A DNA stretch of 64,000 nt. Source: Mycobacteroides chelonae (GTDB lineage Bacteria > Actinomycetota > Actinomycetes > Mycobacteriales > Mycobacteriaceae). Location of the stretch: NCBI GenBank assembly GCA_014204435.1, contig JACHLF010000007.1:1-64000 (forward strand), given 5' to 3'. The translations under genes and the position numbers were made by a program. Shown here in pieces: positions 26,735 to 37,028 of this stretch; position 1 is the stretch's first letter, and each line of letters opens with the position of its first letter. Under the pieces are notes generated by a model. The model searched no databases, was not told the origin of the DNA, and saw only the letters and a list, made by a program, of their open reading frames with translations.

Positions 26735-27034
26735 CTAGCCCTCCAGCTGCGCGCGGATGTTGGCTGCGGCCTCGGGGTTTTCCTGCTCGAGCTTCTCGAT
26801 GTAGTTGACGACATCGCCAACGGTCCGCAGACCGGCCAGATCCTCATCGGGGATCTTCACGCCGTACTTGTCCTCGGTCTGGACGGCGATCTCAACCATC
26901 GACAGCGAGTCGATGTCCAGGTCGTCGACGAACGACTTCTCGAGGGTGACCTCGGAAGGCTCGATACCGGTGACCTCTTCGATGATCTCGGCGAGACCGG
27001 CGACGATGCGATCTTTTTCTTCTGCGGTGGCCAC
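26735..27034 (-). CDS. acpM: Meromycolate extension acyl carrier protein AcpM
   Basis: Seen: GTG 27034 with GGGAG upstream gives 99 aa; longer in-frame readings lack conserved sequence. [20 protein letters not shown] contains the phosphopantetheine Ser in D-S-L. Known: carries acyl chains through FAS-II. The M. tuberculosis protein has 115 residues with a longer C-terminal tail; this one ends soon after [14 protein letters not shown], so the tail is shortened. Between fabD and kasA in the operon. Confidence 0.95.
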   Translation of the reverse strand: MATAEEKDRIVAGLAEIIEEVTGIEPSEVTLEKSFVDDLDIDSLSMVEIAVQTEDKYGVKIPDEDLAGLRTVGDVVNYIEKLEQENPEAAANIRAQLEG

Positions 27035-27163
27035 TCGGTGGCTCCCTTCGGTGTTGTGGACTGCGGACGCAGCCCTGGGGTGAACTCTGTGATGTGGAAC
27101 TGGATGAGAGAGCGGCACTGCCCACTTATCCGGGGGTACTACTTATTTGGGTGGTTTGGCCGC

Positions 27164-28084
27164 TTACAGCTCGGCCAGGGCGTCAAGGTCTTCGAGGGTC
27201 TTCAGCGCGTGGTTCGCGACGCCGCGCATCTCACGCTTGGCGATGCCGGACAGCGCACCCGAGGGCGGCAGTTCTACAACAGCGCTGACGGCCTCTCCGC
27301 CATCTGCCGTCTTGAAGTACTCGGTGCACAGATCCCAGCGGACCGGAGAGGTGAGCTGGTTGACCAGCTTGTCCATGGCGTCGAGGCCGGAGGTGACGGG
27401 GGAGCCATCGAAGTTGGACAGCAGGGTGGTGACCGGCTCGGACGGAAGGATCGCGGCTGCCGCGGCGGCGTAGGCCTCCTGCGCGGGAGCCATGAAGTGA
27501 GTGTGGAAGGCGCCCGCGGTGGCGAGCTGGCGGACGCGCGCCTTGGCCGGGGGATCCTCGGCCAGCTTCTCCAGCGCGGTGAGGCGACCGGCGGCCACGA
27601 TCTGCCCGACCGCGTTGCGGTTGGCCGGAACCAGTTCGAGGGCCTCCAGGCGCTCCAGCACCTCGGCCTCGTCGCCGCCCAGCACGGCGGACATGCCGGT
27701 GGGGTCCAGCGCACAAGCCTTGGCCATCTCGGCGCCGCGGGTGGCGGCGAGGGCGACGGCGTCGTCGGCGGAGATGACCCCGGCGATGGCGTAGGCGGCG
27801 ATCTCGCCTACGGAGTGGCCAGCGACCACCGTGGTCTTGGCGTTGAGGTGACCGCGCTTGGTCAGCTCGTCATAGGCCAGCAGGGTCAGCGCGACGACCA
27901 ACGGCTGGGTGATGGAGGTGTCGGTGATCTCGTCGGCGGTGGCGGTGGTCCCCAGGCGCACCAGATCCAGTCCGCTGGCCTTCGACCACTGCTCAACCTG
28001 ATCCTTGGCGCCAGGCAGTTCGAGCCACGGTGTCAGCATGCCGGGTGTCTGAGATCCCTGTCCGGGAGCGAGCAGCGCAATCAC
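27164..28084 (-). CDS. fabD: Malonyl-CoA:ACP transacylase
   Basis: Seen: 306 aa. LLAPGQGSQTPGM at the start and VVAGHSVGEIAAYA with the nucleophile Ser in GHSVGE; the His motif AFHTHFMAPAQ follows. Known: moves malonyl groups from CoA to AcpM, priming FAS-II elongation. First gene of the fabD-acpM-kasA-accD6 operon; the 159-bp gap upstream holds an inverted repeat fitting the MabR site. Confidence 0.94.
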   Translation of the reverse strand: MIALLAPGQGSQTPGMLTPWLELPGAKDQVEQWSKASGLDLVRLGTTATADEITDTSITQPLVVALTLLAYDELTKRGHLNAKTTVVAGHSVGEIAAYAIAGVISADDAVALAATRGAEMAKACALDPTGMSAVLGGDEAEVLERLEALELVPANRNAVGQIVAAGRLTALEKLAEDPPAKARVRQLATAGAFHTHFMAPAQEAYAAAAAAILPSEPVTTLLSNFDGSPVTSGLDAMDKLVNQLTSPVRWDLCTEYFKTADGGEAVSAVVELPPSGALSGIAKREMRGVANHALKTLEDLDALAEL

Positions 28085-28151
28085 GTGTTTAAGAGAACAC
28101 TGTGAGAGGCCGTTTGTGCCGTGTAAGAGAAAATGAATCTTGTCTTAAGTA

Positions 28152-28170
28152 TTTGTGGGAAGCCTACAAA
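28152..28170. promoter_or_regulatory. Candidate MabR operator in the fabD promoter
   Basis: Seen: TTTGT-N9-ACAAA at 28152-28170; on the minus strand the extended form is TTTTGT-N9-ACAAAT. It lies 68 bp upstream of fabD and 74 bp behind the mabR stop. From memory the reported MabR target is TTTTGT-N9-ACAAAA, which this matches at 11 of 12 defined positions. Confidence 0.6.
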
Positions 28171-28243
28171 AATTCATCCGTTGCGACCCGATCTATACCG
28201 TCCCGCAATGTGGGACCTCGCAGGTGACCGGCCGGTAGCCCCT

Positions 28244-29557
28244 TTACGTCTTAATGACATTGATTGTGACGGGTGTGATTCCCGGTTCAGGAGTGAAGAC
28301 GTCGGCGTGGTCCTGGGCCAGCCTGCCGACGGTTGCCGCGACGCGCAAGACATAGGCATCACGCGGGGACGTTGGGTCTCTTCCGGTGAAATCGGTGATT
28401 CGCTTGAGTCGATAGCGGACGGTATTTGGGTGAACAAACAGCGCCCGCGCACACGCCTCGATCGCTCCGCCGGAATCCAAGTAAGCGTCCAGTGTCTCTG
28501 TGAGTGCCGGCCCGGCATCGGCCAGCGGCCGCATCACTTCCGTATTGAGCGCCGCGATGGCCGCCTTGTCGCCCAGTAGTGCCCGCTCGGGCAGCAGCTC
28601 TCGGGAGGACACCGGTCGCGGCGCGCTGCGCCATCCCGAGACCGCGTCCATTCCCGAGAGCGCCTCCACGGCGCTGGTGTGCGAGGCGCTCAGGGTTCCG
28701 GCGGTGGGGCCCACCACGACGGGGCCGTCGGCGAAGACCTTGATCAGATCGACCAGGAACTTGTCGTGCGCGGTGATCGGGCCCGACACGATGGTCAGCA
28801 GTCGGGTGCCCTGGATGACGGCCAGGGCACCGCGCCCGTGGCGCTGCGCCACCTCGTGCACCAAAGTTGTCGCCGTGGCGACGATTTCCGGCCGTGGGGT
28901 GCCCACGATGACAGTGGCCGGGGCGTTGGTATCCCAGTTCAGGGCCGCCGCACGCGAGAGCATGTCGGGTCCGGTGTCGCCGCGCACCACCGCGTCGACC
29001 ACCGTCGCCTCCAGGCGTGAATCCCAGGCGCCGCGGGTCTCGGCGGCCTCCGCGTAGGCACTGGCGGCGCCGAACGCGAGGTCGCGGCTGTAGCGCAGGA
29101 TGCCCTCGGTGAGCGTCACCAACTGCTCGTCGCTGCGGGCGAGCAGGGGCAGCACCTCCTCGAAGAACTCCATCGCGGTGCGCACCATGTCGACCGAGTG
29201 CCGCAGTGCGATGCGTTTGGCCAGGTCCTGCGGCACCACCTCGAAGGCCTGCATGGTGAAGCCGACAGTGCCCTCCGGGTCGCGGATCCACTCGGTGAAG
29301 TTGTTGATCGCCGTCTGCACCACCAGCGCGACGCTGGCGCGCTGGGAAGCTTCCAGGTCGGTGAAGAACGGAAGCCGGTCTTCCATGACGTGCACGGCCT
29401 CGGTGGATAGGCGCCCGGAGTACTGCTTGATTCGGTGCAAGAGCGCCTCGGGCACTTCGGCCCGCTCCCGGGGCTTGCGCGCAGCACGAAACCCGCGGGG
29501 AGCGGTGGGCGATGAGCCGCTGGGGCGAAGAGCATCAAGCCCTGGATTGTCGGGCAT
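28244..29557 (-). CDS. mabR: PucR-type regulator of mycolic acid synthesis, MabR
   Basis: Seen: 437 aa, ATG 29557. C-terminal helix-turn-helix ALFVHPNTVRYRLKRITDFTGRDP is the PucR/CdaR signature; long N-terminal effector domain. Sits between aceE and fabD exactly as Rv2242 (mabR) does in M. tuberculosis. Known: MabR controls the FAS-II operon and responds to long-chain acyl-CoA. The 159-bp gap to fabD holds its likely operator. Confidence 0.92.
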   Translation of the reverse strand: MPDNPGLDALRPSGSSPTAPRGFRAARKPRERAEVPEALLHRIKQYSGRLSTEAVHVMEDRLPFFTDLEASQRASVALVVQTAINNFTEWIRDPEGTVGFTMQAFEVVPQDLAKRIALRHSVDMVRTAMEFFEEVLPLLARSDEQLVTLTEGILRYSRDLAFGAASAYAEAAETRGAWDSRLEATVVDAVVRGDTGPDMLSRAAALNWDTNAPATVIVGTPRPEIVATATTLVHEVAQRHGRGALAVIQGTRLLTIVSGPITAHDKFLVDLIKVFADGPVVVGPTAGTLSASHTSAVEALSGMDAVSGWRSAPRPVSSRELLPERALLGDKAAIAALNTEVMRPLADAGPALTETLDAYLDSGGAIEACARALFVHPNTVRYRLKRITDFTGRDPTSPRDAYVLRVAATVGRLAQDHADVFTPEPGITPVTINVIKT

Positions 29558-29737
29558 CCCTAAAAGATACCCCCAATACCTAGTGGGAAACCGCCAAATT
29601 TGACTCCTGGCCCTTGCCAGAGGGGTCCCGGCAAGTTCGGGCGAACAGTCCCCCAGAGGGAGGTACCCCCAGTAAAAGTGCGTGTCGCGATGGCGTGCCG
29701 GGTGCTTCTGTGTCTGCTCGCTGGAAATGGAGGCGAA

Positions 29738-32527
<2,790 letters not shown>

Positions 32528-32667
32528 CTTTTCTGCTCCTTAGGGGTGGGGGTGCAGATCTCAGTTACAATCAGATCGGTATCCCCATCGTGCCCCAAGT
32601 CACTTGCTACTAGCGAGTCTGGTCCAGTCATAGTGTTCGGAGCTATCTCAGCGGGTACCGTCGTGAC

Positions 32668-33225
32668 ATGCGTATCGCGGCGCTGTTTATCGCGTTGGCG
32701 GCCATCTGTGCCGCAGCCGTGGCGGGATGCACCGTGACCACCGGAGGGCGCGCGTCGGCGCCCAGCGAGTCGGTGTCGGAGTACCGCACCTACGTTTCAC
32801 AGTCCATCGAGACGTTCCGGTCCGAGGAATCCAAGCGCCTGGAGACGTCGCGGGCGCAGGCCCAATCCGATGCGTGTGAGACGTTCGCGATGACGTCGAA
32901 CGCCGCGGTTTCCGCGGGCAATAACCTGATCTCCATCATGAATGACGAGGGCGGCTACGGATCGAGCGCCGAGGCCAAGGTGGGTCCCGTCATCAACGCC
33001 CTGAACACCAGCGCGGGCCAGATCGACTCGATCAAGGCCAACGCCCAGACCGACGAGCTGCGCGATGCACTGACCCAGTACGTCGACCAGTCCCTAAGAC
33101 TCGCCGGAGCGTTCGACAATCGGCTGAGTGTTGGCAATCTCAACTCGGTGGTGCGGACCTTCAACGACGCGCGGGAGCGCGCCGGGAAGATCTGCGAACC
33201 CCTTCTTCGGACAAAAGGCCGATAG
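32668..33225 (+). CDS. Lipoprotein (Rv2240c-like position)
   Basis: Seen: 185 aa; ATG 32668, hydrophobic N-terminus and lipobox AAVAGC (Cys21). The rest is helical and Ser/Ala rich with NAAVSAGNNLISIMNDEGGYG and two further Cys residues (SDACETF, GKICEPL). Divergent from aceE, as the equivalent M. tuberculosis gene Rv2240c. Function unknown; surface-anchored. Confidence 0.75.
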   Translation: MRIAALFIALAAICAAAVAGCTVTTGGRASAPSESVSEYRTYVSQSIETFRSEESKRLETSRAQAQSDACETFAMTSNAAVSAGNNLISIMNDEGGYGSSAEAKVGPVINALNTSAGQIDSIKANAQTDELRDALTQYVDQSLRLAGAFDNRLSVGNLNSVVRTFNDARERAGKICEPLLRTKGR

Positions 33226-33316
33226 TGCCTGACGAGGATTGCCATTGGCATGCGACGATGTGAGCATTCATCCCATGTGCGCACGCACGCACCTGTCAAT
33301 AAGGAGGGGCCGAACG

Positions 33317-33742
33317 GTGGTCGCGGCGGCTGACGCCTCGAACTATGCCCGCAAGTTGGGCATCCAGCGTGATCAGCTTGTGCAGGAGCTGGGCTGGGAT
33401 GAGGACACGGATGACGAAATCCGGGCTGACATTGAGGACGCGTGCGGTTCGGAGCTTCTGGACGAAGACTCCGACGATGTCGTCGATGTTGTTCTGTTGT
33501 GGTGGCGCGATGACGACGGCGACCTGGTCGACGCGTTGATGGACGCCATTACCCCGCTGGCTGAAGACGGCGTGATCTGGGTGTTGACGCCCAAGACCGG
33601 CAAGCCGGGCCATGTGCAGCCCTCGGAGGTTGCCGAATCGGCGCCGACGGCAGGCCTGGTGCAGACGTCCTCGCTCAACCTGGGCGACTGGAGCGCGACG
33701 CGGTTGGTGCAACCCAAGTCTTCGCGCGGCGGGCGGCGCTGA
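33317..33742 (+). CDS. DUF3052 family protein
   Basis: Seen: GTG 33317 with AAGGAGGGG upstream gives 141 aa. YARKLGIQRDQLVQELGWDEDTDDEIRADIED and VLLWWRDDDGDLVDALMDA are typical of DUF3052. Very acidic, soluble. Overlaps ahpE by one nt (TGATG), so coupled. Known only as a conserved actinobacterial protein beside ahpE. Confidence 0.88.
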   Translation: MVAAADASNYARKLGIQRDQLVQELGWDEDTDDEIRADIEDACGSELLDEDSDDVVDVVLLWWRDDDGDLVDALMDAITPLAEDGVIWVLTPKTGKPGHVQPSEVAESAPTAGLVQTSSLNLGDWSATRLVQPKSSRGGRR

Positions 33743-34203
33743 TGCTGCCTGTCGGCACCTCCGCACCCGACTTCACCCTCCGCAACCAGAACAACCAGCA
33801 GGTCAGCCTGAGCGATTTCCGCGGCAAGAAGGCCGTGCTGCTGGTGTTCTTCCCGCTGGCCTTCACCGGCGTCTGCCAGGGCGAGCTGGATCATGTGCGC
33901 GATCACATCGGCGACTTCGAGAACGACGACGTGCAGATCATCGCGCTGTCGGTGAGCGCAGGGCCGATCCACAAGATCTGGTCGAGCTACAGCGGCTTCA
34001 CCTTCCCGATCCTGTCCGATTTCTGGCCGCACGGAGCCGTCGCTGAGGCGTACGGCGTGCTCAACGAGAAGGCCGGGTATCCGAATCGCGGAACTTTCCT
34101 GGTGGATGCCGACGGAATCATCCGATTCGCCGAGATGCTGGACCCCGGGCAAGCCCGTGACCAGGGGGGTTGGGTAGACGCGCTGTCCGCGCTACATTCG
34201 TGA
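33742..34203 (+). CDS. ahpE: One-cysteine peroxiredoxin AhpE
   Basis: Seen: 153 aa. FFPLAFTGVCQGEL carries the PxxxTxxC peroxidatic site; the rest matches Rv2238c (AhpE) in length and order. Known: reduces peroxides and peroxynitrite in the cytosol, with mycoredoxin/mycothiol as reductant. Last gene before tRNA-Val, where an accessory region begins. Confidence 0.93.
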   Translation: MLPVGTSAPDFTLRNQNNQQVSLSDFRGKKAVLLVFFPLAFTGVCQGELDHVRDHIGDFENDDVQIIALSVSAGPIHKIWSSYSGFTFPILSDFWPHGAVAEAYGVLNEKAGYPNRGTFLVDADGIIRFAEMLDPGQARDQGGWVDALSALHS

Positions 34204-34234
34204 GCTGATTCCCACGTCGGCGATGACGTGGACC

Positions 34235-34306
34235 GGGCGTGTAGCTCAGTGGTAGAGCTCTGGTTTTACACACCAGCGGTCGGGGGTTCGAAACCCTCCG
34301 CGCCCA
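34235..34306 (+). tRNA. tRNA-Val (anticodon TAC)
   Basis: Seen: 72-nt cloverleaf. Acceptor GGGCGTG pairs with CGCGCCC, D-stem GCTC/GAGC, anticodon stem CTGGT/ACCAG enclosing TTTACAC (anticodon TAC), T-stem GGGGG/CCCTC around TTCGAAA, discriminator A. No encoded CCA. Its 3' end is repeated at 39814-39834, so this gene is the attachment site of an inserted element. Confidence 0.93.
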
Positions 34307-34437
34307 CTCGATGTCTGTGCAGGTCAGAGGTATTCATTGCTTCGGTCTATAGCTCCCGTTGTGCCGAGAGTGAGTCAGCGGGTCGAGATTTCGACATCTG
34401 GCACGTGTCAGCTGGGCCGGAACCATAGTCTCTCGCC

Positions 34438-35286
34438 ATGACCGACGAGCAGCGCGAGCGGGACATCGCGCTCGTGGCCGATTTTGTTCGCCGCCTCCGC
34501 CGCGTGGCCCTTCATCCACTTGCGCTAGACGATCAGGTAGGCGAGGCAACGCCGATGCCCGGCGATCTACTGCGGAAATTGATGAAGGTCGAGGCCAAGG
34601 CCGAGGTGCGCAGCGACGGCACTGCAAAATTGAGGTTCCAATTGCCTGATGAGGTGCAGTTTGAATCGCTGGCCACCCGTGTAAGGGCGTTCACCTTGGC
34701 GTCGGATCGCCTCCACTGGGTCAAGGCGCTCGACGCCCTAGACCGCTTGACGGGGTTGGATGACACGACAATTCAGCGCTCGTCCTCTGATCTGCGCCAA
34801 GAGTGGGCGGAAGCGACCGACCGCACATCGAGGACGCGCGCTTTTTGGAGCAGCTACGTCGCGGGGGAGCAGGGTGAGGGCGGTCAGGGACGGTTCACCG
34901 ACATCGACCTGGCGTATGCGTGGCTTTACCAGGACGTGGCTCACGGAGACGAGGTCAGCACGGGCTACTTTGGTGTTGACGAGCGATATAGGGCGGCGGT
35001 GGGGGTCTTCTCGCACATGGCTGTTGTCGCAATCGAGACGTTGCACTACATCAACCAACTTGTCGAACTTGGGGTGGTTGCTCTGCCGGTGGGTGCATTC
35101 AGCGACCCGGTGGTAGTCAGCAATACGGAGCATGTTGTCGAGGGCATGTTCTATCAGGCGGAGGCGGGCACAGATGTTGGCGACGTATCGGCTACCGGAC
35201 CAGTCTCAGACCGCTTCCGCCCGGCGTTTGAATTTATCGACGAGATAGCCCAACGCCGCAGGGTCGAGGCGGCCGACGAAGATTAG
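34438..35286 (+). CDS. Hypothetical protein in the tRNA-linked island
   Basis: Seen: 282 aa, ATG 34438. No signal peptide or membrane segment. Charged N-terminal helix, TRTRAFWSSYVAGEQGEGG in the middle and a hydrophobic helix FSHMAVVAIETLHYINQLVELGVV. Family not recognised. First gene inside the island, 65 bp before the IS left end. Confidence 0.6.
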   Translation: MTDEQRERDIALVADFVRRLRRVALHPLALDDQVGEATPMPGDLLRKLMKVEAKAEVRSDGTAKLRFQLPDEVQFESLATRVRAFTLASDRLHWVKALDALDRLTGLDDTTIQRSSSDLRQEWAEATDRTSRTRAFWSSYVAGEQGEGGQGRFTDIDLAYAWLYQDVAHGDEVSTGYFGVDERYRAAVGVFSHMAVVAIETLHYINQLVELGVVALPVGAFSDPVVVSNTEHVVEGMFYQAEAGTDVGDVSATGPVSDRFRPAFEFIDEIAQRRRVEAADED

Positions 35287-35420
35287 CTGTTCAAACTTCC
35301 GCTCGCGCCGCCGCTTGACCACAGTGGCCCACCAAGCCGCATGAGGAAACTGACCTGCCCCACCGTTCGGGTTCCAGATTCGGTGACTAACTGATGGCCT
35401 TCTGCGAAAGGCTGACAGCT

Positions 35421-35717
35421 ATGCCACGTCCCTATCCGGCCGAGTTTCGTGCCCGTGCGATCGCGCTCGTGCGAGCAGGCAAACTACAGAACCAGACCGC
35501 TCATGATCTCGGTATCCATCCCGTCACGCTGTCCAAGTGGATTAAACAAGACGACATCGACCGCGGTGCACGCCCCGGTGTCCCCTCGGACGAGTCGGCC
35601 GAATTGCGAGCAGCTCGGCGGCGGATCCACGAACTGGAAACCGAGCTGTCTATCGTGCAGCAGGCAGCCATATTCCTTGGGGAGGACAAGCCCCGCCCAA
35701 AAGGATCTACCCGGTGA
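35421..35717 (+). CDS. IS3 transposase OrfA
   Basis: Seen: 98 aa. RAIALVRAGKLQNQTAHDLGIHPVTLSKWI is the helix-turn-helix; RAARRRIHELETELSIVQQ gives the leucine-zipper part. Overlaps OrfB by 4 nt in the -1 frame, as usual for IS3, where frameshifting makes OrfAB. Confidence 0.92.
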   Translation: MPRPYPAEFRARAIALVRAGKLQNQTAHDLGIHPVTLSKWIKQDDIDRGARPGVPSDESAELRAARRRIHELETELSIVQQAAIFLGEDKPRPKGSTR

Positions 35718-36580
35718 TCGACCGACTCGTCGACGCCGGGGCACCCGTAGAGCGCTGCTGCAAAGTCCTTGGCATCACACGGCAGAACTACTACAAACAC
35801 AAACGCACACCGTCCACCCCGACACAGCTGCGACGCCAGTGGCTGACCGGACTGATCCGCGAAGTACACGTGGCCTCACGGGGTACCTACGGGTACCGAC
35901 GCATCCACGCCGAACTCACCCTGGGCATGGGTATCACGGTGTGCTCGCGCACAGTGTCGGTCCTGATGACCCAGGCCGGCATCTACGGACTGCCCGGACC
36001 AACACGGGTCAAACAACTCCGCGGAGTGGTCACCGCCGATGACTTGGTGAACCGCAAGTTCCACCGACTGGCTCCAAATGAGTTGTGGGTCACCGACATC
36101 ACCCAACATCGCACCCGCGAAGGATGGCTGTACTGTGCTGCGGTCCTGGATGCATTCAGCCGCCGCATCGTGGGATGGTCGATCGATTCACGGGCCGATT
36201 CCACGCTCGTGGTCAACGCTCTGGATATGGCGATCCGCAACCGTCGTCCTGATCCCGGCGGCATCGTCCATGCTGATCACGGAACCCAGTTCACCTCTTG
36301 GGTTTTCGGCGAAAAGACCCGCTCCGCCGGGCTGGTCCCGTCTTTCGGCACCATCGGTGACGGGCTGGACAACGCCATGATGGAAAGCTTCTGGTCCTCC
36401 ATGCAGATCGAGCTACTCGACCGCCAGAAGTGGAAAACCCGCGTCGAGCTGGCCAACGCGATCTTCGACTACATTGAGGTCTTCCGCAACCGCCAACGCC
36501 GCCACTCAGCACTGGGCTACCGCACCCCGATCGAACACGAACTATCCTTCACCAACGACACCCTCACCGCCGTCAGTTAG
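35714..36580 (+). CDS. IS3 transposase OrfB (DDE integrase domain)
   Basis: Seen: 288 aa, GTG start inside the OrfA stop. HTH_21-like N-terminus (ASRGTYGYRRIHAEL) then the rve core with the DDE triad: ELWVTDITQH, VHADHGTQFT and MMESFWSSMQIE. K/R following E and RQRRHSALGYRTP at the end are normal. Intact, so the element may be mobile. Confidence 0.93.
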   Translation: MIDRLVDAGAPVERCCKVLGITRQNYYKHKRTPSTPTQLRRQWLTGLIREVHVASRGTYGYRRIHAELTLGMGITVCSRTVSVLMTQAGIYGLPGPTRVKQLRGVVTADDLVNRKFHRLAPNELWVTDITQHRTREGWLYCAAVLDAFSRRIVGWSIDSRADSTLVVNALDMAIRNRRPDPGGIVHADHGTQFTSWVFGEKTRSAGLVPSFGTIGDGLDNAMMESFWSSMQIELLDRQKWKTRVELANAIFDYIEVFRNRQRRHSALGYRTPIEHELSFTNDTLTAVS

Positions 36581-36713
36581 CCACCGCGACTGGAACCCAA
36601 CAGGTAGGTCAGGTCAAACTGTCACCGGATCGTGCAGCAGACCCGACCCCTCGGTAGAAGGTGAGGTAGTCTGCCGTCAATTGGGGTTGCTGGCTACGCG
36701 AGGGGGATCGAGG

Positions 36714-37028
36714 GTGACTGATCCGTTGCAGGTGATCCCTGAGCGGCTGCATGCCTCGGCGAACGCGGTGGATAAGCACCTGCATGATCACGTGGACGCC
36801 CACAGGACCGCGGACGCGAAGATCTCCGGGGCAGCCTCGGGCCTGGTGGGTGTGGCCGCGTCCGCTTTATCGGCCAAATCCTCTGATTTGCAAGCCAAGT
36901 CGCTGAACATCACCAACGAGTTGACGCATTTCCGGGATGCCTTAGATAAGTGTGGGTACGCGTTCGCCACGTCCGATGAGGAATCGAAGATCAGGATCTT
37001 CAACACCCGCGCCTACGGGGGTTCCTGA
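36714..37028 (+). CDS. WXG100-like small ESX-type protein
   Basis: Seen: GTG 36714 behind GAGGGGGATCGAG gives 104 aa. Two helices around a Gly-rich turn (GAASGLVGVAASALS) and a C-terminal CGYAFATSDEES resembling the Y-x-x-x-D/E export tail region; no canonical W-x-G. Its stop shares one base with the next ATG. Known: such small proteins pair with the N-terminal domain of ESX substrates. Inference: secretion partner of the following toxin. Confidence 0.65.
   Translation: MTDPLQVIPERLHASANAVDKHLHDHVDAHRTADAKISGAASGLVGVAASALSAKSSDLQAKSLNITNELTHFRDALDKCGYAFATSDEESKIRIFNTRAYGGS

Larger units (their letters stand above)
35351..36616 (+). mobile_element. IS3-family insertion sequence, complete
   Basis: Seen: about 1266 bp with imperfect terminal inverted repeats of about 44 bp: left begins TGACCTGCCC, right (reverse complement) begins TGACCTGACC, and both read on to GGGTTCCAG and CTAACTGA. 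Flanked by the 3-bp direct repeat AAC at 35348-35350 and 36617-36619, the usual target duplication size for IS3. Both transposase frames are open. Family subgroup not assigned. Confidence 0.9.

Noticed and set aside
26666..28105. 479-aa plus-strand frame across acpM and fabD
   Set aside because: Antisense shadow of two well-defined FAS-II genes.
29617..29672. G/C-run hairpin-like stretch (cccccagagggaggtaccccc) between mabR and aceE
   Set aside because: Could be a small actinobacterial repeat or weak terminator, but the pairing is poor and I could not support either.
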